44,007 nucleotides of DNA from Patescibacteria group bacterium (GCA_023379125.1 JAMCSY010000005.1:1-44007); one strand, 5' to 3'. Shown: positions 30,984 through 39,666, numbered from the stretch's first letter. Translations and numbers: made by a program. The notes: generated by a model not told the origin, from the sequence alone.

Positions 30984-31414
30984 AAGCTTTGCCCAAAAGC
31001 CCAGCATATTTCCCTCCCACTTCAGCGATTTTCGGAGCAATAATATTACTTTTAGTAGCTTTTTTGGGAGCGTTTACCTATTCTGCTTTCCATTTTAAAG
31101 CTAGCTCTGTTTCTGTGCCAACCATTGGCGGTGGTCCCAATCAAGAAAGTCCAGTGACTCTGCCAAATTTGCCTGCTGGCAGTAGTGAAAATTTACCATC
31201 AGGTTCAACTGTTCAAACCAAAGAAGAGGGAATTGCTGTCTGCCAAAAAAGCGGGGTGGACTATTGCTGGTCAGCTGTGGCAGTTTCTTTCAAGGATTTG
31301 AGTGTTTGCAACCAAGCTCCGGATGTCAAAAAATGCCAAGATGATGCCAATCAATTGATACAAGCTAACGCTGATTATCAAAAAGAACAAGGACAAAATG
31401 CCAATCAGCCTTAA
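30980..31414 (+). CDS. Anchored protein with a four-Cys motif, unknown
   Basis: 144 residues. A helix at about 17-37, a linker rich in Gly, Pro and Ser (48-75), then CQKSGVDYCWSAVAVSFKDL with Cys at AVC, DYC, SVC and KKC: two pairs spaced as in the 'C...DYCWxAVA...DLSxC...KxC' pattern that I recall from small anchored proteins of CPR and archaea. They probably form disulfides outside the cell. It overlaps the previous gene by 4 nt and the next by 17 nt, so translational coupling is likely. Confidence 0.6.
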   Translation: MKALPKSPAYFPPTSAIFGAIILLLVAFLGAFTYSAFHFKASSVSVPTIGGGPNQESPVTLPNLPAGSSENLPSGSTVQTKEEGIAVCQKSGVDYCWSAVAVSFKDLSVCNQAPDVKKCQDDANQLIQANADYQKEQGQNANQP

Positions 31415-31925
31415 ATGGGGAATTGCTGTGATAGTTTTTATCATCCTGCTGGTAGGAATAGTTTTACTGGGCTTAAAAGCTGGCCAGGTTTATGGAGGTA
31501 CATTTATAAAAATGTTTCCTCAAGGTATTACCAGTAAATTGTCAGCACCTGCCAGGCTCAGTCAAACTTTACAATCTGTTACTCCCACTGTCACAAGCAA
31601 GCCCACTCCAACAGGTGTGAGTTCAGCAAATAATCAATTTGTCCTACCTTTTTCCAATACCAGGGCGGTAGTGGAAGCTGATCTGAAAGATTTAACCCCC
31701 TGGCAGCTGAAAGTAGCTAGGAATGAAATATATGCTCGTTATGGACGTGCTTTTGTCAGCCAAGACTTGGCTTGTTATTTTGCCAAACAAAGTTGGTATA
31801 AAGAGAATCCAGCATACAGTGACCAGAGTTTGTCTTCTCTGGAAATAGCTAATGTAAATTTTATTTCCTCATTTGAGAAAAAGATTAACAGTCCCTTAAT
31901 TAACCACGACAGTGGATGTCAGTAG
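31398..31925 (+). CDS. Anchored YARHG-domain protein
   Basis: 175 residues. A membrane helix (7-28) and a Thr/Pro-rich linker (50-75) precede a YARHG domain: ARNEIYARYGRAFVSQDLACYFAKQSWYKENP at about 110-140. The domain is extracellular and of unknown function, found in secreted and envelope proteins. Two Cys (LACY, GCQ) may be bridged. It starts inside the preceding gene and is the last of the 30453-31925 subcluster. The ORF is clearly genuine, since the domain covers the whole C-terminal half. Confidence 0.8.
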   Translation: MPISLKWGIAVIVFIILLVGIVLLGLKAGQVYGGTFIKMFPQGITSKLSAPARLSQTLQSVTPTVTSKPTPTGVSSANNQFVLPFSNTRAVVEADLKDLTPWQLKVARNEIYARYGRAFVSQDLACYFAKQSWYKENPAYSDQSLSSLEIANVNFISSFEKKINSPLINHDSGCQ

Positions 31926-32028
31926 ATCTTTAGACTACCTATTTTTTCTGCGATTTTTTCTCCACATTTAACTTACCGTGCTTTGAGTAAATACGTGATT
32001 TTGTTAACTTTCTGATTATTTCTGATAT

Positions 32029-32037
32029 TGCTATACT
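32029..32037 (+). promoter_or_regulatory. Extended -10 of the adhesin gene, leaderless GTG start
   Basis: TGCTATACT ends 6 nt before GTG 32044. The 118-nt gap 31926-32043 otherwise shows nothing. Confidence 0.6.
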
Positions 32038-32043
32038 GAAGAA

Positions 32044-33741
32044 GTGAAAAAAGTACTGTTTGTCTTCGTAATAATGATGCTGGGTGGACTTTTCTTTGTT
32101 GATCCTGATCCAAGCTATGCCGCTGGTTGGTTAGATAGCAGCTGGGGATATAGAATGCCTATTACCATCCACTATCAGAGTGTAGCTGCAGATTTAGCAG
32201 ACTTTCCTGTTTTAATAAATTTGACTGACTTAAGCCATATTAACGACAACGGTGCTGATATCAGGTTTACTCAAAGTGATGGGACTACCCAAGTTCCCCG
32301 GGAAATTGAGTCTTTTGCTGATGGGACACTGTGGGCTTGGGTAAAAACTGACTTATCTCACAGTGAAGATACTGTGCTTTATATGTATTATGGTAACTCT
32401 GCTGCTACTGAACCTGATGCCAGTTCTGACTATGGCAGCCAAAATGTCTGGACTAATGGTTATGCTGGAGTGTGGCACCTTAACGAAGCCGGAACTAACC
32501 CTGCTGCCTCAGACTCCAGTTCAAATGGTAATAGTAGCACCACGCAAACCTGGACTCCGGACACAGGCTTGATAGCGGGTGGAGGTACTTTTAATGGGTC
32601 ATCAAACTCGATTAACATTCCCTCAAAGGACAGTTTAAATCCAGCCTCAATTACTGTATCTGCGTGGGTCAAAGCAGATGTCAATAACAAGTGGCAATAT
32701 GCCGTGCTTAAAAACAACCAATGGGATTTTGGCCGGGATAACAGTGGGAAATATTATTTGGCTGCTTGGAACAGTGATGGTAATAATGTGGCTGATGAAC
32801 ATTCAGTTTCTTCAGCTGATACTGGATCATGGGAGCTGATTAATTTTACTTATGATGGTTCCGAGGCAAAATACTATGTTAACACTGGAATAGTAATTGA
32901 TAAGGCAGTGACCAAAAGTTTGATGACCACAGAAAATCCGGTTAATATTGGCAGCCAAGGTGGGTCTAGCAATTATTGGGATGGAATGATTGATGAGGTA
33001 AGAATTGCTGATGTGGCGCGTTCGGCTGATTGGATTGATACTGAATATACTAACCAAGCTGATCCGACCAAGTTTTTAACAACCGGGGAAGAAGAGACAG
33101 CCCCAATCTCTACTCCTACCCCAACCCCAGCTTCTCATAATCTATCTCCAGCAGAAAATCATGCTTCTTCACCCGTCTGTTCGGCTGTTAAACCAATTGG
33201 GAACCCTGACCTGTTCCAAATTGATACTAATTCTTCTTCAGCCAAGCTTTACTTTACTACTTCAAAAAGCGATGTTTCAGGGTATTTAATCTCTTATGGA
33301 CTCACTGCTGATGCCCAAGATTATGCTACTAAAATTTACTATTCAGGTTCCAAATGGATAGTTGATAGCACTATAAATGGTTTATCATCTAACACTGCTT
33401 ATTATTTTAAAATTAAGCCTTTAAATGGCTGTAACAGTGGAGAGTGGAGCAATGCCATGCTGGTCAAAACTAGTAGTCAACCAGCTACTTATTACCAAAA
33501 TCTGTTATCCCAAGTCCAAAATATTGCTGCTAATGTTTTAGGAGCAGCAACTATTGTCAATCCTAACCAAGCTGTTCCTTCTATTAATAGCTGTTCTTAT
33601 ATTGTCGTTGCTGGAGATACTCTCTGGGATATTGCTCAAAGGAAGTATGGTAATGGTACAAAATACCAACAAATTATTGGTCTCAATCCAGGTATTTCTT
33701 CGATTCTTCATCCCAGGCAAACTTTAACTCTTTGCCATTAA
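32044..33741 (+). CDS. Secreted surface protein: DUF2341 + LamG-like + Fn3 + LysM
   Basis: 565 residues with a GTG start. A signal peptide (1-27, ending SYAAG). DUF2341 at about 30-115 begins WLDSSWGYRMPITI. A LamG/concanavalin-like domain at about 130-335 has WHLNEAG, GGTFNGSSNS and IDEVRIADVARSADWI. A Thr/Pro linker (345-365) follows, then a fibronectin type III-like domain (about 390-475) and a LysM domain (about 515-563) with VVAGDTLWDIAQRKYG. The order suggests a glycan- or cell-wall-binding adhesin: LysM holds peptidoglycan, LamG and DUF2341 bind outside sugars. The Fn3 domain resembles that of the 35593 protein. Confidence 0.88.
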   Translation: MKKVLFVFVIMMLGGLFFVDPDPSYAAGWLDSSWGYRMPITIHYQSVAADLADFPVLINLTDLSHINDNGADIRFTQSDGTTQVPREIESFADGTLWAWVKTDLSHSEDTVLYMYYGNSAATEPDASSDYGSQNVWTNGYAGVWHLNEAGTNPAASDSSSNGNSSTTQTWTPDTGLIAGGGTFNGSSNSINIPSKDSLNPASITVSAWVKADVNNKWQYAVLKNNQWDFGRDNSGKYYLAAWNSDGNNVADEHSVSSADTGSWELINFTYDGSEAKYYVNTGIVIDKAVTKSLMTTENPVNIGSQGGSSNYWDGMIDEVRIADVARSADWIDTEYTNQADPTKFLTTGEEETAPISTPTPTPASHNLSPAENHASSPVCSAVKPIGNPDLFQIDTNSSSAKLYFTTSKSDVSGYLISYGLTADAQDYATKIYYSGSKWIVDSTINGLSSNTAYYFKIKPLNGCNSGEWSNAMLVKTSSQPATYYQNLLSQVQNIAANVLGAATIVNPNQAVPSINSCSYIVVAGDTLWDIAQRKYGNGTKYQQIIGLNPGISSILHPRQTLTLCH

Positions 33742-33792
33742 ATCCTGGTGTAATTTCCTCATGAGTTTAAAAATAGTATATGATTACTAAAG

Positions 33793-33828
33793 CCTTTTGC
33801 AACATCAAAAGGTCCTCTCAGGGTTTTT
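33793..33828 (+). terminator. Probable terminator after the adhesin gene
   Basis: CCTTTTG (33793-33799) pairs with CAAAAGG (33806-33812), with a T6 run at 33823-33828 after a short CCT..AGG stretch. It is not a textbook hairpin with direct U-run. Confidence 0.45.
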
Positions 33829-33830
33829 TG

Positions 33831-33859
33831 TTGCTTCTTTATCTTATTCCTGACATAAT
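33831..33859 (+). promoter_or_regulatory. Promoter of the NYN gene
   Basis: TTGCTT (33831-33836), a 17-nt spacer, CATAAT (33854-33859), then 6 nt to ATG 33866; leaderless. Confidence 0.55.
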
Positions 33860-33865
33860 CAGTTC

Positions 33866-34369
33866 ATGAAAGTCCATGCTTTTATAGATAGTCAGAATCT
33901 AAACTTAGGAACGAGCAAGGATATAAGGAAAAAAGGGGAATTAGTTTATAAAGGATGGAAGTTGGATTTTAAAAAATTTAGAAAGTACTTGACGGATAAA
34001 TTCCGGGTAGACGAGGCATTTTTATGTATAGGATATATCAAACAAAATGAAAGTTTATATAAAAAGCTCAGAAGCGATGGCTATAAACTGATTTTTAAAC
34101 CTACTGTAAAAGATCATCAAGGTAAATCAAAGGGAAATGTTGATGCGGAACTAGTATTACATGCTGCTGCCATACAATTTTCTAACTATAATAAAGCAGT
34201 TATTGTATCTGGTGATGGTGATTTTTATTGTCTACATGAGTATTTGGAGAAGGATCATAAACTGCTTAGAATCATCATTCCTAACTCAAAGTCAGAATCC
34301 TCTCTTCTGAAAAGATTCCATCGATATAAAACATTTATTGAATTTGAAAAGAAGAAATTAGAAAGATGA
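33866..34369 (+). CDS. NYN-domain (LabA/DUF88-type) ribonuclease-like protein
   Basis: 167 residues. The NYN (PIN-like) active-site acidic residues are seen: Asp8 with Asn11 in FIDSQNLNLG, Asp93 in GNVDAELVLHA, and Asp117/Asp119 in VSGDGDFYCL. The fold is a Rossmann-like nuclease that probably cuts RNA with a divalent metal. It is a single-domain protein with no RNA-binding extension. The substrate is unknown. The start is fixed by the promoter 6 nt upstream. Confidence 0.9.
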   Translation: MKVHAFIDSQNLNLGTSKDIRKKGELVYKGWKLDFKKFRKYLTDKFRVDEAFLCIGYIKQNESLYKKLRSDGYKLIFKPTVKDHQGKSKGNVDAELVLHAAAIQFSNYNKAVIVSGDGDFYCLHEYLEKDHKLLRIIIPNSKSESSLLKRFHRYKTFIEFEKKKLER

Positions 34370-34486
34370 GTATTAGAATGGGAGGCGTTGCATATAACAC
34401 GCAGTCATATGTTCGTTTCTCCCTAGTGATGAACATAGGATAACATAAAAAGAGATGAAATTCAATATCATGAATACCAAGAAAGG

Positions 34487-35596
34487 TTGGGTTTTGTTCT
34501 GAAAGTTGGAATTATTGGTTTGCCTAATGTGGGTAAGTCCACTTTGTTTAATGCTTTGTTGAAAAAGAGGGTGGCTTTGTCTGCTAATTATCCTTTTGCC
34601 ACGATTGAACCTAATGTAGGAGTGGTAGCTGTGCCAGATGAAAGGTTGGGAAGACTAGCTGAGTTAGTCAAAAATGAAGAGAGGATGGAAAGTTTGCCAC
34701 CAATAGTCCCAGCTGTGGTGGAGTTTGTGGATATTGCTGGTTTGGTAAAAGGGGCCTCCAAAGGAGCGGGTTTGGGTAACCAGTTTTTATCACATATTAG
34801 GGAAGTGGATGCTATTATCCATGTTTTAAGAGATTTTGAGGATGAGAATATTGTGAGGGAAGGTGCTATTTCTCCTGATGAGGATAAGCTAACAATTGAA
34901 ACTGAGTTAGGTTTGGCAGATCTGGAAACTGTGGAGAAATTAGTCACCGCTCAAGAAAAACAGGTCAGAGCAGCCCATGACCCAGTTGAGCAAGCAAAAT
35001 TGGAGATTCTACAGCAGATTAAAGATGAATTGGCTACTGGTAGAATTTTGGGAAAATATGAGATTGCCGATGAAAGGATCAGACATTGGTTTGCAACCTT
35101 ACCGCTTTTAACGATTAAGCCAATTTTGTATGTTTTCAATGTGGCTGAGGATAAATATCAAGCCAGAATAAAACAACAAGCAGAAAGTGGTAATCAAGGT
35201 GAAATGGTAATCTCAGCTAGGTTAGAAGAGGAGTTGGCTGATTATTCAGAAGCGGATAGAATGGCTTATCTGCAGGAATTAGGTATTGAGCAAACTGGTC
35301 TGGAAAGGTTAATCCAGCAAGCATATCAACTCTTAGGGTTGATCTCCTATTTAACGGCCGGAAAAAAAGAGGTGAGAGCCTGGACTATTAAAAAAGGCAC
35401 CAAAGCTCCTCAGGCTGCCGGGGTGATTCATACTGATTTTGAAAAAAAATTTATTCGCGCTAATGTGATTGAATATCAAAAATTACTTGAAGCAGGGTCT
35501 TTTAGTCAAGCTAAGGAAAAGGGCTGGTTAAAAACTGAGGGTAAAGGTTACCAGGTTAAAGATGGTGATGTGATAGAGTTTTTGGTTGGTAGCTAG
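34487..35596 (+). CDS. ychF: Redox-regulated ATPase YchF (OLA1 type)
   Basis: 369 residues, normal length. The N-terminus KVGIIGLPNVGKSTLFNALL has the P-loop. DIAGLVKGASKGAGLGNQFL is the G3 region, and NVAEDK replaces the usual NKxD, which fits its preference for ATP. The C-terminal TGS domain begins near residue 285 (LISYLTAGKKEVRAWTI). YchF binds the ribosome and is linked to stress and oxidative response. The start is TTG; no ATG is in frame. A short ATG ORF (MNTKKGWVLF) in another frame overlaps the start and ends at 34501. The stop overlaps the convergent 35593 gene by 4 nt. Confidence 0.95.
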   Translation: MGFVLKVGIIGLPNVGKSTLFNALLKKRVALSANYPFATIEPNVGVVAVPDERLGRLAELVKNEERMESLPPIVPAVVEFVDIAGLVKGASKGAGLGNQFLSHIREVDAIIHVLRDFEDENIVREGAISPDEDKLTIETELGLADLETVEKLVTAQEKQVRAAHDPVEQAKLEILQQIKDELATGRILGKYEIADERIRHWFATLPLLTIKPILYVFNVAEDKYQARIKQQAESGNQGEMVISARLEEELADYSEADRMAYLQELGIEQTGLERLIQQAYQLLGLISYLTAGKKEVRAWTIKKGTKAPQAAGVIHTDFEKKFIRANVIEYQKLLEAGSFSQAKEKGWLKTEGKGYQVKDGDVIEFLVGS

Positions 35597-37905
35597 GTGT
35601 AAGCAGGATTGGTATTTTTTCTTTTCAGTGTCAGGTAAACAATCCCCCCAATAATAAGTAAAGCCAGAGCAATTCCTCCAATCAATAAATAGTTAGTTTG
35701 AGCTTGATATTGAATGGTTAGGTTAAAGTCTGGAGATGTGGCTGAAACATCAATATTATGAGTTTCTGTTTGCCCATTTTTAATAATTTCTACTTGATGA
35801 TTGCCTGGTTCAACATCATTAAATTGGGCAATGCCTAAAGAGTCTGTGTAAATGGTTTGTGTCTCAGAGTGCAAATTTACCTGAACTCCAGAGAGAGGTT
35901 GGTTAAGTTGATCAACCACTTTAATTTTCACTGTTATTCCTGCGGCTTGAGCAGGTAATGAATTGTTAGGAGCAGTATTAGGTAACTGAGTAGTGGGAGA
36001 AACAGTGGGACTAGGAGAAATAGCAGGATTTGCTGATGAGCCAGGATCTGTTGTAGCTACTATTTGGCTGGAGTTTTCTTGGCTGTGAAGTTTGGTGCTC
36101 GCAGAAAGCTCATTGGACCAATCACCAGAGGCACACCCATTAGCAGGCATGACTCTAAAATAATAAGTGGTATTGGGTGATAAGGCAGAAACTATATAAG
36201 AGGTTGTGCCAGGCCCACCAATATTTGTTGAGCTGTAGATATAATTGTCGGCAGAAAGACCATATTCCAAAATATACTTCGTGTAAGGATCATGCGCACT
36301 AGTAAAATAGATCTCAATTGAGGTTTGATCTAAAGCTGTGGCAGCATAAAGCCAAGGAGCAGGTGAAGAAGGAGGAGAATCTAAACAAGCTGGTGGACCA
36401 GCTGGGCCAGGGGCTGAGAAACTGGTAGAGGCTGAAGGTGTAGGGGTGGGAGTTGAGGTGGGTGTGGGAGTAGGGGTATTAGTGGGAGTAGCTAAAGTAA
36501 TATAACCCCAGTCAATAGTATGTGGATCTCCAGAAGTTGGTGGTAAAGCTCCATTGATCCTAAAAGCAAAAAGCAACCTATCATTAGAGGATCTGTTGGC
36601 ATAAAGTACTGGAATGTCTGCTGAACCATCTGCTCCACTTGATCCTCCAGGTGAGGTATAAAATCTGTTTTCTGATCCTAAGCTGCTTCCATCAAAAGTT
36701 TTATAATCAATGCTACCATTATCTCCATTAGTAGTTGATTCTATATAGGCAATATAAACTTGATCCAAAGTGGCATCATAAGCAATATCCATAGTGGGGG
36801 CATAAGAGTGAGTTCCATTGGCAGAATAAACATTAAAGGTGGAAGAAGCATTGTTACTACTATCCAGGTAAGCAATGCTATCTGTATCTCCAGAGGTACC
36901 ATCCTTCCAGCGAGGCCATCCTACATATAAACGATCATTAGTGGAGTCCAAAACTGGTTTAGTAATAAGCTGATACTTTAGACTATAACCACTGCTGTTA
37001 TCGAAAGATCCTACTGTAACAGGAGATTGCCAGCCATTACTAAAGTCCAGGCTGCTGCTATTCCAAGCTGCCCGGTAGGACAGAATTGAAGAGGTCGCTG
37101 TTTCAGCTGCAAAAACATACAAATCATCTTTATAAGTTCCGCTACCACCTCTGATGATTGCTGAGGCATCAACTGCTCCTGAAGCTGCTGAAAAAATTTT
37201 GTCCGCTGCCACAGCAGGTGGATCAGTGGCAAAAGTATCCCCACTTCCATCTAGGGCAACCCAATTACCAGCAGATCCATCAGCAGAAGATAAACTCAAG
37301 TGTCTCATGGAACCCCTCACCTCTGCTAAGCTACTACCATGTTTGCTCCAAATAGCAATTAAACTACCATTGGTTGAACCATCATTGACCCAAATTGCCA
37401 CTGGTTGTTCAAGCACTCTGGAGCTAGAAGTGTCTAGTTGTAAATTTATATTGCTAGAATCTTCCCTGGTAATTGCTGTGATATTATTTGAACCATCGCG
37501 AGTGATACCATAACGGCGATAAATAATTCCATCAGAAGCATTTTGGGCAGCCCATATTACATGTAACTTATCATTAATACTGTCATAAGCCACTGAGGCG
37601 CGTGCTAAAAAATCATACCCTTCCGAACCTTGAGTCCAAGTTGCTCCTTGATTGTTGGACCAAGCCCAATGATGAGTAGGATTAACTCTATTTTGAGTCA
37701 TCCAGATATATTTACCATATTTATCAATTGTCCAGACTCCTCCTTGGCTAAAATTAACTGCATCTGAACTGCCATCGGAGGCATCAGTAGTCCCTAAGTT
37801 AGCATAAGTGCCATCAGCTTTACTGTTTTGCTGAGGAAATATACTAAAAGTTAGACTAAAAATAATTAATAAGATTATTCCAGTGACAGTAACTAGTTTG
37901 GGCAT
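35593..37905 (-). CDS. Surface-anchored BNR/sialidase-like propeller with Fn3 and a carboxypeptidase-regulatory-like domain
   Basis: 770 residues. A signal peptide (1-30, with GIILLIIFSLTFSIF). A beta-propeller region (about 35-475) has repeated ASxAYDSINDKLHVIWAAQ- and LYVGWPRWKDGTSGD-like strands with Asp-rich loops; catalytic sialidase residues are not obvious. A Thr/Pro linker (TPTPTPTSTPTPTP) precedes an Fn3 domain (about 520-610), a second Pro/Thr linker, a CarboxypepD_reg/PEGA-like domain (about 660-735; GVQVNLHSETQTIYTDSLG), a membrane helix (about 740-760) and a basic tail. The protein should stand out from the cell. The Fn3 domain is related to the 32044 protein. Confidence 0.85.
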   Translation of the reverse strand: MPKLVTVTGIILLIIFSLTFSIFPQQNSKADGTYANLGTTDASDGSSDAVNFSQGGVWTIDKYGKYIWMTQNRVNPTHHWAWSNNQGATWTQGSEGYDFLARASVAYDSINDKLHVIWAAQNASDGIIYRRYGITRDGSNNITAITREDSSNINLQLDTSSSRVLEQPVAIWVNDGSTNGSLIAIWSKHGSSLAEVRGSMRHLSLSSADGSAGNWVALDGSGDTFATDPPAVAADKIFSAASGAVDASAIIRGGSGTYKDDLYVFAAETATSSILSYRAAWNSSSLDFSNGWQSPVTVGSFDNSSGYSLKYQLITKPVLDSTNDRLYVGWPRWKDGTSGDTDSIAYLDSSNNASSTFNVYSANGTHSYAPTMDIAYDATLDQVYIAYIESTTNGDNGSIDYKTFDGSSLGSENRFYTSPGGSSGADGSADIPVLYANRSSNDRLLFAFRINGALPPTSGDPHTIDWGYITLATPTNTPTPTPTSTPTPTPSASTSFSAPGPAGPPACLDSPPSSPAPWLYAATALDQTSIEIYFTSAHDPYTKYILEYGLSADNYIYSSTNIGGPGTTSYIVSALSPNTTYYFRVMPANGCASGDWSNELSASTKLHSQENSSQIVATTDPGSSANPAISPSPTVSPTTQLPNTAPNNSLPAQAAGITVKIKVVDQLNQPLSGVQVNLHSETQTIYTDSLGIAQFNDVEPGNHQVEIIKNGQTETHNIDVSATSPDFNLTIQYQAQTNYLLIGGIALALLIIGGIVYLTLKRKNTNPAYT

Positions 37906-37983
37906 TGTTTAATTTTGTAAAACAAAATCCTGAGATTATTGTAATCATAGTATCTAAGATACTGCTAGTCGAGTCAAATTATC

Positions 37984-38004
37984 AGATGAGAAAAAGCCTC
38001 ATCT
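37984..38004. other. Short inverted repeat between divergent genes
   Basis: AGATGAG (37984-37990) pairs with CTCATCT (37998-38004) around a 7-nt A-rich loop. It lies between divergent promoters, so it is more likely an operator or nothing than a terminator. Confidence 0.3.
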
Positions 38005-38016
38005 TTGGTACTACTA

Positions 38017-38045
38017 TTGAATTTAAATGTATTTCCGGGTAAAAT
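38017..38045 (+). promoter_or_regulatory. Promoter of the 38055-rpsF pair
   Basis: TTGAAT (38017-38022), a 17-nt spacer and TAAAAT (38040-38045), 9 nt before ATG 38055; leaderless. Confidence 0.75.
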
Positions 38046-38054
38046 TGCTAAGAT

Positions 38055-38321
38055 ATGACTGAGGCTGGAGAATGGTATGGACCAAATGTTGAGTATCTTT
38101 ATCGCAACAAGAGTGTTACAAGTGGGTGGAATAGAGAAAGATGGCTCAATGTTGCCAAAGTGAGTTTGGGATTATTGGCAACTCTTAGTTTTATTGGAGT
38201 GGTAGGAACTTCCATTGCTCAACAAGATGCCTTAGGTATAATTTTAGGAATGAGTGGTGCAGTAATCTCTTGGCAATTGTTAGTTTCACCAGTCTTAAAC
38301 AGCCCAAGTCAAAGAAAATAA
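38055..38321 (+). CDS. Small two-helix membrane protein, unknown
   Basis: 88 residues. A polar N-terminus with Tyr and Trp (WYGPNVEYLYRN), then two hydrophobic helices (about 36-53 and 58-78) with a short loop. No family is recognised. It is the first gene of the rpsF transcript, with 1 nt between its stop and the S6 start, so a leaderless message begins with it and S6 is translated by reinitiation. Its place upstream of S6 may reflect chance rather than a ribosome link. Confidence 0.65.
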   Translation: MTEAGEWYGPNVEYLYRNKSVTSGWNRERWLNVAKVSLGLLATLSFIGVVGTSIAQQDALGIILGMSGAVISWQLLVSPVLNSPSQRK

Positions 38322-38322
38322 G

Positions 38323-38592
38323 ATGAATAACTATGCTTTAACATTAATTATTAAGCCAGATTTGGATGAGAAAGCTCGTCAGGGCATTTTAGAGTCTATA
38401 ACTAAACAGATGGATAAGGTAGAAAAAGAAGAGATGTGGGGAGCCAAAGATCTGGTTTATCCAATTAAACATCTAAATAAGGGGTGGTATGCTCATTATT
38501 TGTTTACTGCTTCACCAGATAAGATTAGTCCTCTTGACAAGGCTTTGAAAATAAACGAAGATGTAATCCGATATCTCATTGTCAGAGTTTAA
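38323..38592 (+). CDS. rpsF: Ribosomal protein bS6
   Basis: 89 residues, on the short side of the usual ~95-135. The family pattern is clear: NNYALTLIIKPDLD, WGAKDLVYPIKHLNKGWYAHYLF, LDKALKINEDVIRYLIVRV. It binds with S18 on the platform of the 30S subunit. The acidic C-terminal extension of E. coli S6 is missing. It follows the small membrane protein by 1 nt. The order S6, SSB, S18 is the ancient bacterial order, though here ssb and rpsR each have their own promoter. Confidence 0.95.
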   Translation: MNNYALTLIIKPDLDEKARQGILESITKQMDKVEKEEMWGAKDLVYPIKHLNKGWYAHYLFTASPDKISPLDKALKINEDVIRYLIVRV

Positions 38593-38674
38593 AATGCATA
38601 ACGGATAAAATTGCTTTAGAACAGTAAATACTTATTAGTAAAACAGTGCGTGTTAAAATCATCTAACTGAAATT

Positions 38675-39223
38675 ATGGCCTCAAGATCATGGAACAGAGT
38701 TGAATTAATTGGTAACCTAACACGAGACCCTGAGCTTAGATTTACTCCCTCTGGTGCCGCGGTGGCTTCTTTTGGCGTTGCAACTAACCGGAGCTATGTT
38801 ACTGAGGGGGAACGAAAAGAAGAGGTTGATTTTCATCGAATTGTTGCCTGGAACAAACTGGCTGAGCTTTGTAACCAGCTTCTAAAAAAGGGTTCAAGGG
38901 TATTTGTCTCAGGTAGGTTGCAATATCGTGATTGGGAGACTCAAGAGGGTCAGAAAAGACGTGATGCAGAGATTGTGCTCGAGGATATGATTCTAATCAC
39001 ACCTAAAGGAGGAGGGAGTGGTGAAGATTTTAGTGAGGATATTAGTGAGTCAGTTTCGGAAAGAACTTCATCCAAAAGCTCTTCTCCTAGTGCCGCAAAA
39101 CAATCTGCTCCTACCGATGATACTTCTACACAGCCAGCCGATGATACAAAACAACCGACAACGGAAGAAACCAAGGAAAATACTCCATCAGAATCAGTTG
39201 CTGATGATGACCTTCCTTTCTAA
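38675..39223 (+). CDS. ssb: Single-stranded DNA-binding protein
   Basis: 182 residues. The OB-fold (1-110) begins SWNRVELIGNLTRDPELRFT and contains WNKLAELCNQLLKKGS and GRLQYRDWETQEG. A low-complexity Ser/Thr/Pro/Glu linker follows, and the tip DDDLPF binds partner proteins. It protects ssDNA during replication and repair. TAAAAT at 38654-38659 and TTATTA 16 nt above it may form its promoter; the leader would be about 8 nt. The location between S6 and S18 is classical. Confidence 0.97.
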   Translation: MASRSWNRVELIGNLTRDPELRFTPSGAAVASFGVATNRSYVTEGERKEEVDFHRIVAWNKLAELCNQLLKKGSRVFVSGRLQYRDWETQEGQKRRDAEIVLEDMILITPKGGGSGEDFSEDISESVSERTSSKSSSPSAAKQSAPTDDTSTQPADDTKQPTTEETKENTPSESVADDDLPF

Positions 39224-39234
39224 GAGACGTCCTC

Positions 39235-39263
39235 TTGTCTGATAGTAAGCTTCATAGTATAAT
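39235..39263 (+). promoter_or_regulatory. Promoter of rpsR
   Basis: TTGTCT (39235-39240), a 17-nt spacer and TATAAT (39258-39263), 9 nt before ATG 39273; leaderless. Confidence 0.8.
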
Positions 39264-39272
39264 TTCCAAGTT

Positions 39273-39632
39273 ATGCCAGTTCGACGGACTGTGACACAAA
39301 AACATCCTGTAGCAAGTGTAGTTGCAGCTACAAAAAGCACCGATAAAGCTTCGACTAAAGAGGCTACTACTAACGTGAGAAAATCAGACAGTCAGATTGA
39401 TCATAAATCAACTGATCTCCAAAGCAAACCTAAGAAATATTGTCACTTTTGTCAGAGCAAAACTATCCCTCATTACTGGGATTCAAATTCTCTGAAAAGG
39501 TATATCAATGATCGAGGTAGAATAGTGCCTAAAGCAAGGACTGGTACCTGTTCCAAACATCAACGCTGGCTCAGCAGAGAAATTAAAAGATCAAGACACC
39601 TAGCGATGTTACCTTTTGTGGTGAGAATTTAA
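39273..39632 (+). CDS. rpsR: Ribosomal protein bS18 with a long N-terminal extension
   Basis: 119 residues against about 75 in most bacteria. Residues about 53-119 are the S18 core: KKYCHFCQSKTIPHYWD, LKRYINDRGRIVPKARTGTC, KHQRWLSREIKRSRHLAMLP. The Cys/His pattern (CHFC, TCSKH) suggests a zinc-binding (C+) form. The first ~52 residues are Lys/Thr/Ala/Ser-rich and disordered, an extension not found in E. coli. It partners S6 in the small subunit. The promoter 9 nt upstream fixes the start, so the extension is real unless translation begins inside. Confidence 0.93.
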   Translation: MPVRRTVTQKHPVASVVAATKSTDKASTKEATTNVRKSDSQIDHKSTDLQSKPKKYCHFCQSKTIPHYWDSNSLKRYINDRGRIVPKARTGTCSKHQRWLSREIKRSRHLAMLPFVVRI

Positions 39633-39666
39633 GCTCTTAGTCTCCTAAAAGAACTCTTGTTTATGT

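Noticed and set aside
34370-34486. Possible tRNA-like element (GGGAGG...GTTCG...CTCCC, with an ACACGCAG stretch)
   Set aside because: Anticodon loop has G or T at wrong positions, D-arm and T-arm stems do not form; I treat it as ordinary intergenic sequence.
36421-36500. G-rich tract on the plus strand with repeated GGTGGG-like units
   Set aside because: It is the reverse complement of the Thr/Pro linker codons of the 35593 gene; the repeat is explained by the protein.
37154-37513. Plus-strand ORF of 119 codons inside the BNR gene
   Set aside because: Composition mirrors the Ser/Gly-rich coding strand; no promoter or SD; a shadow frame.
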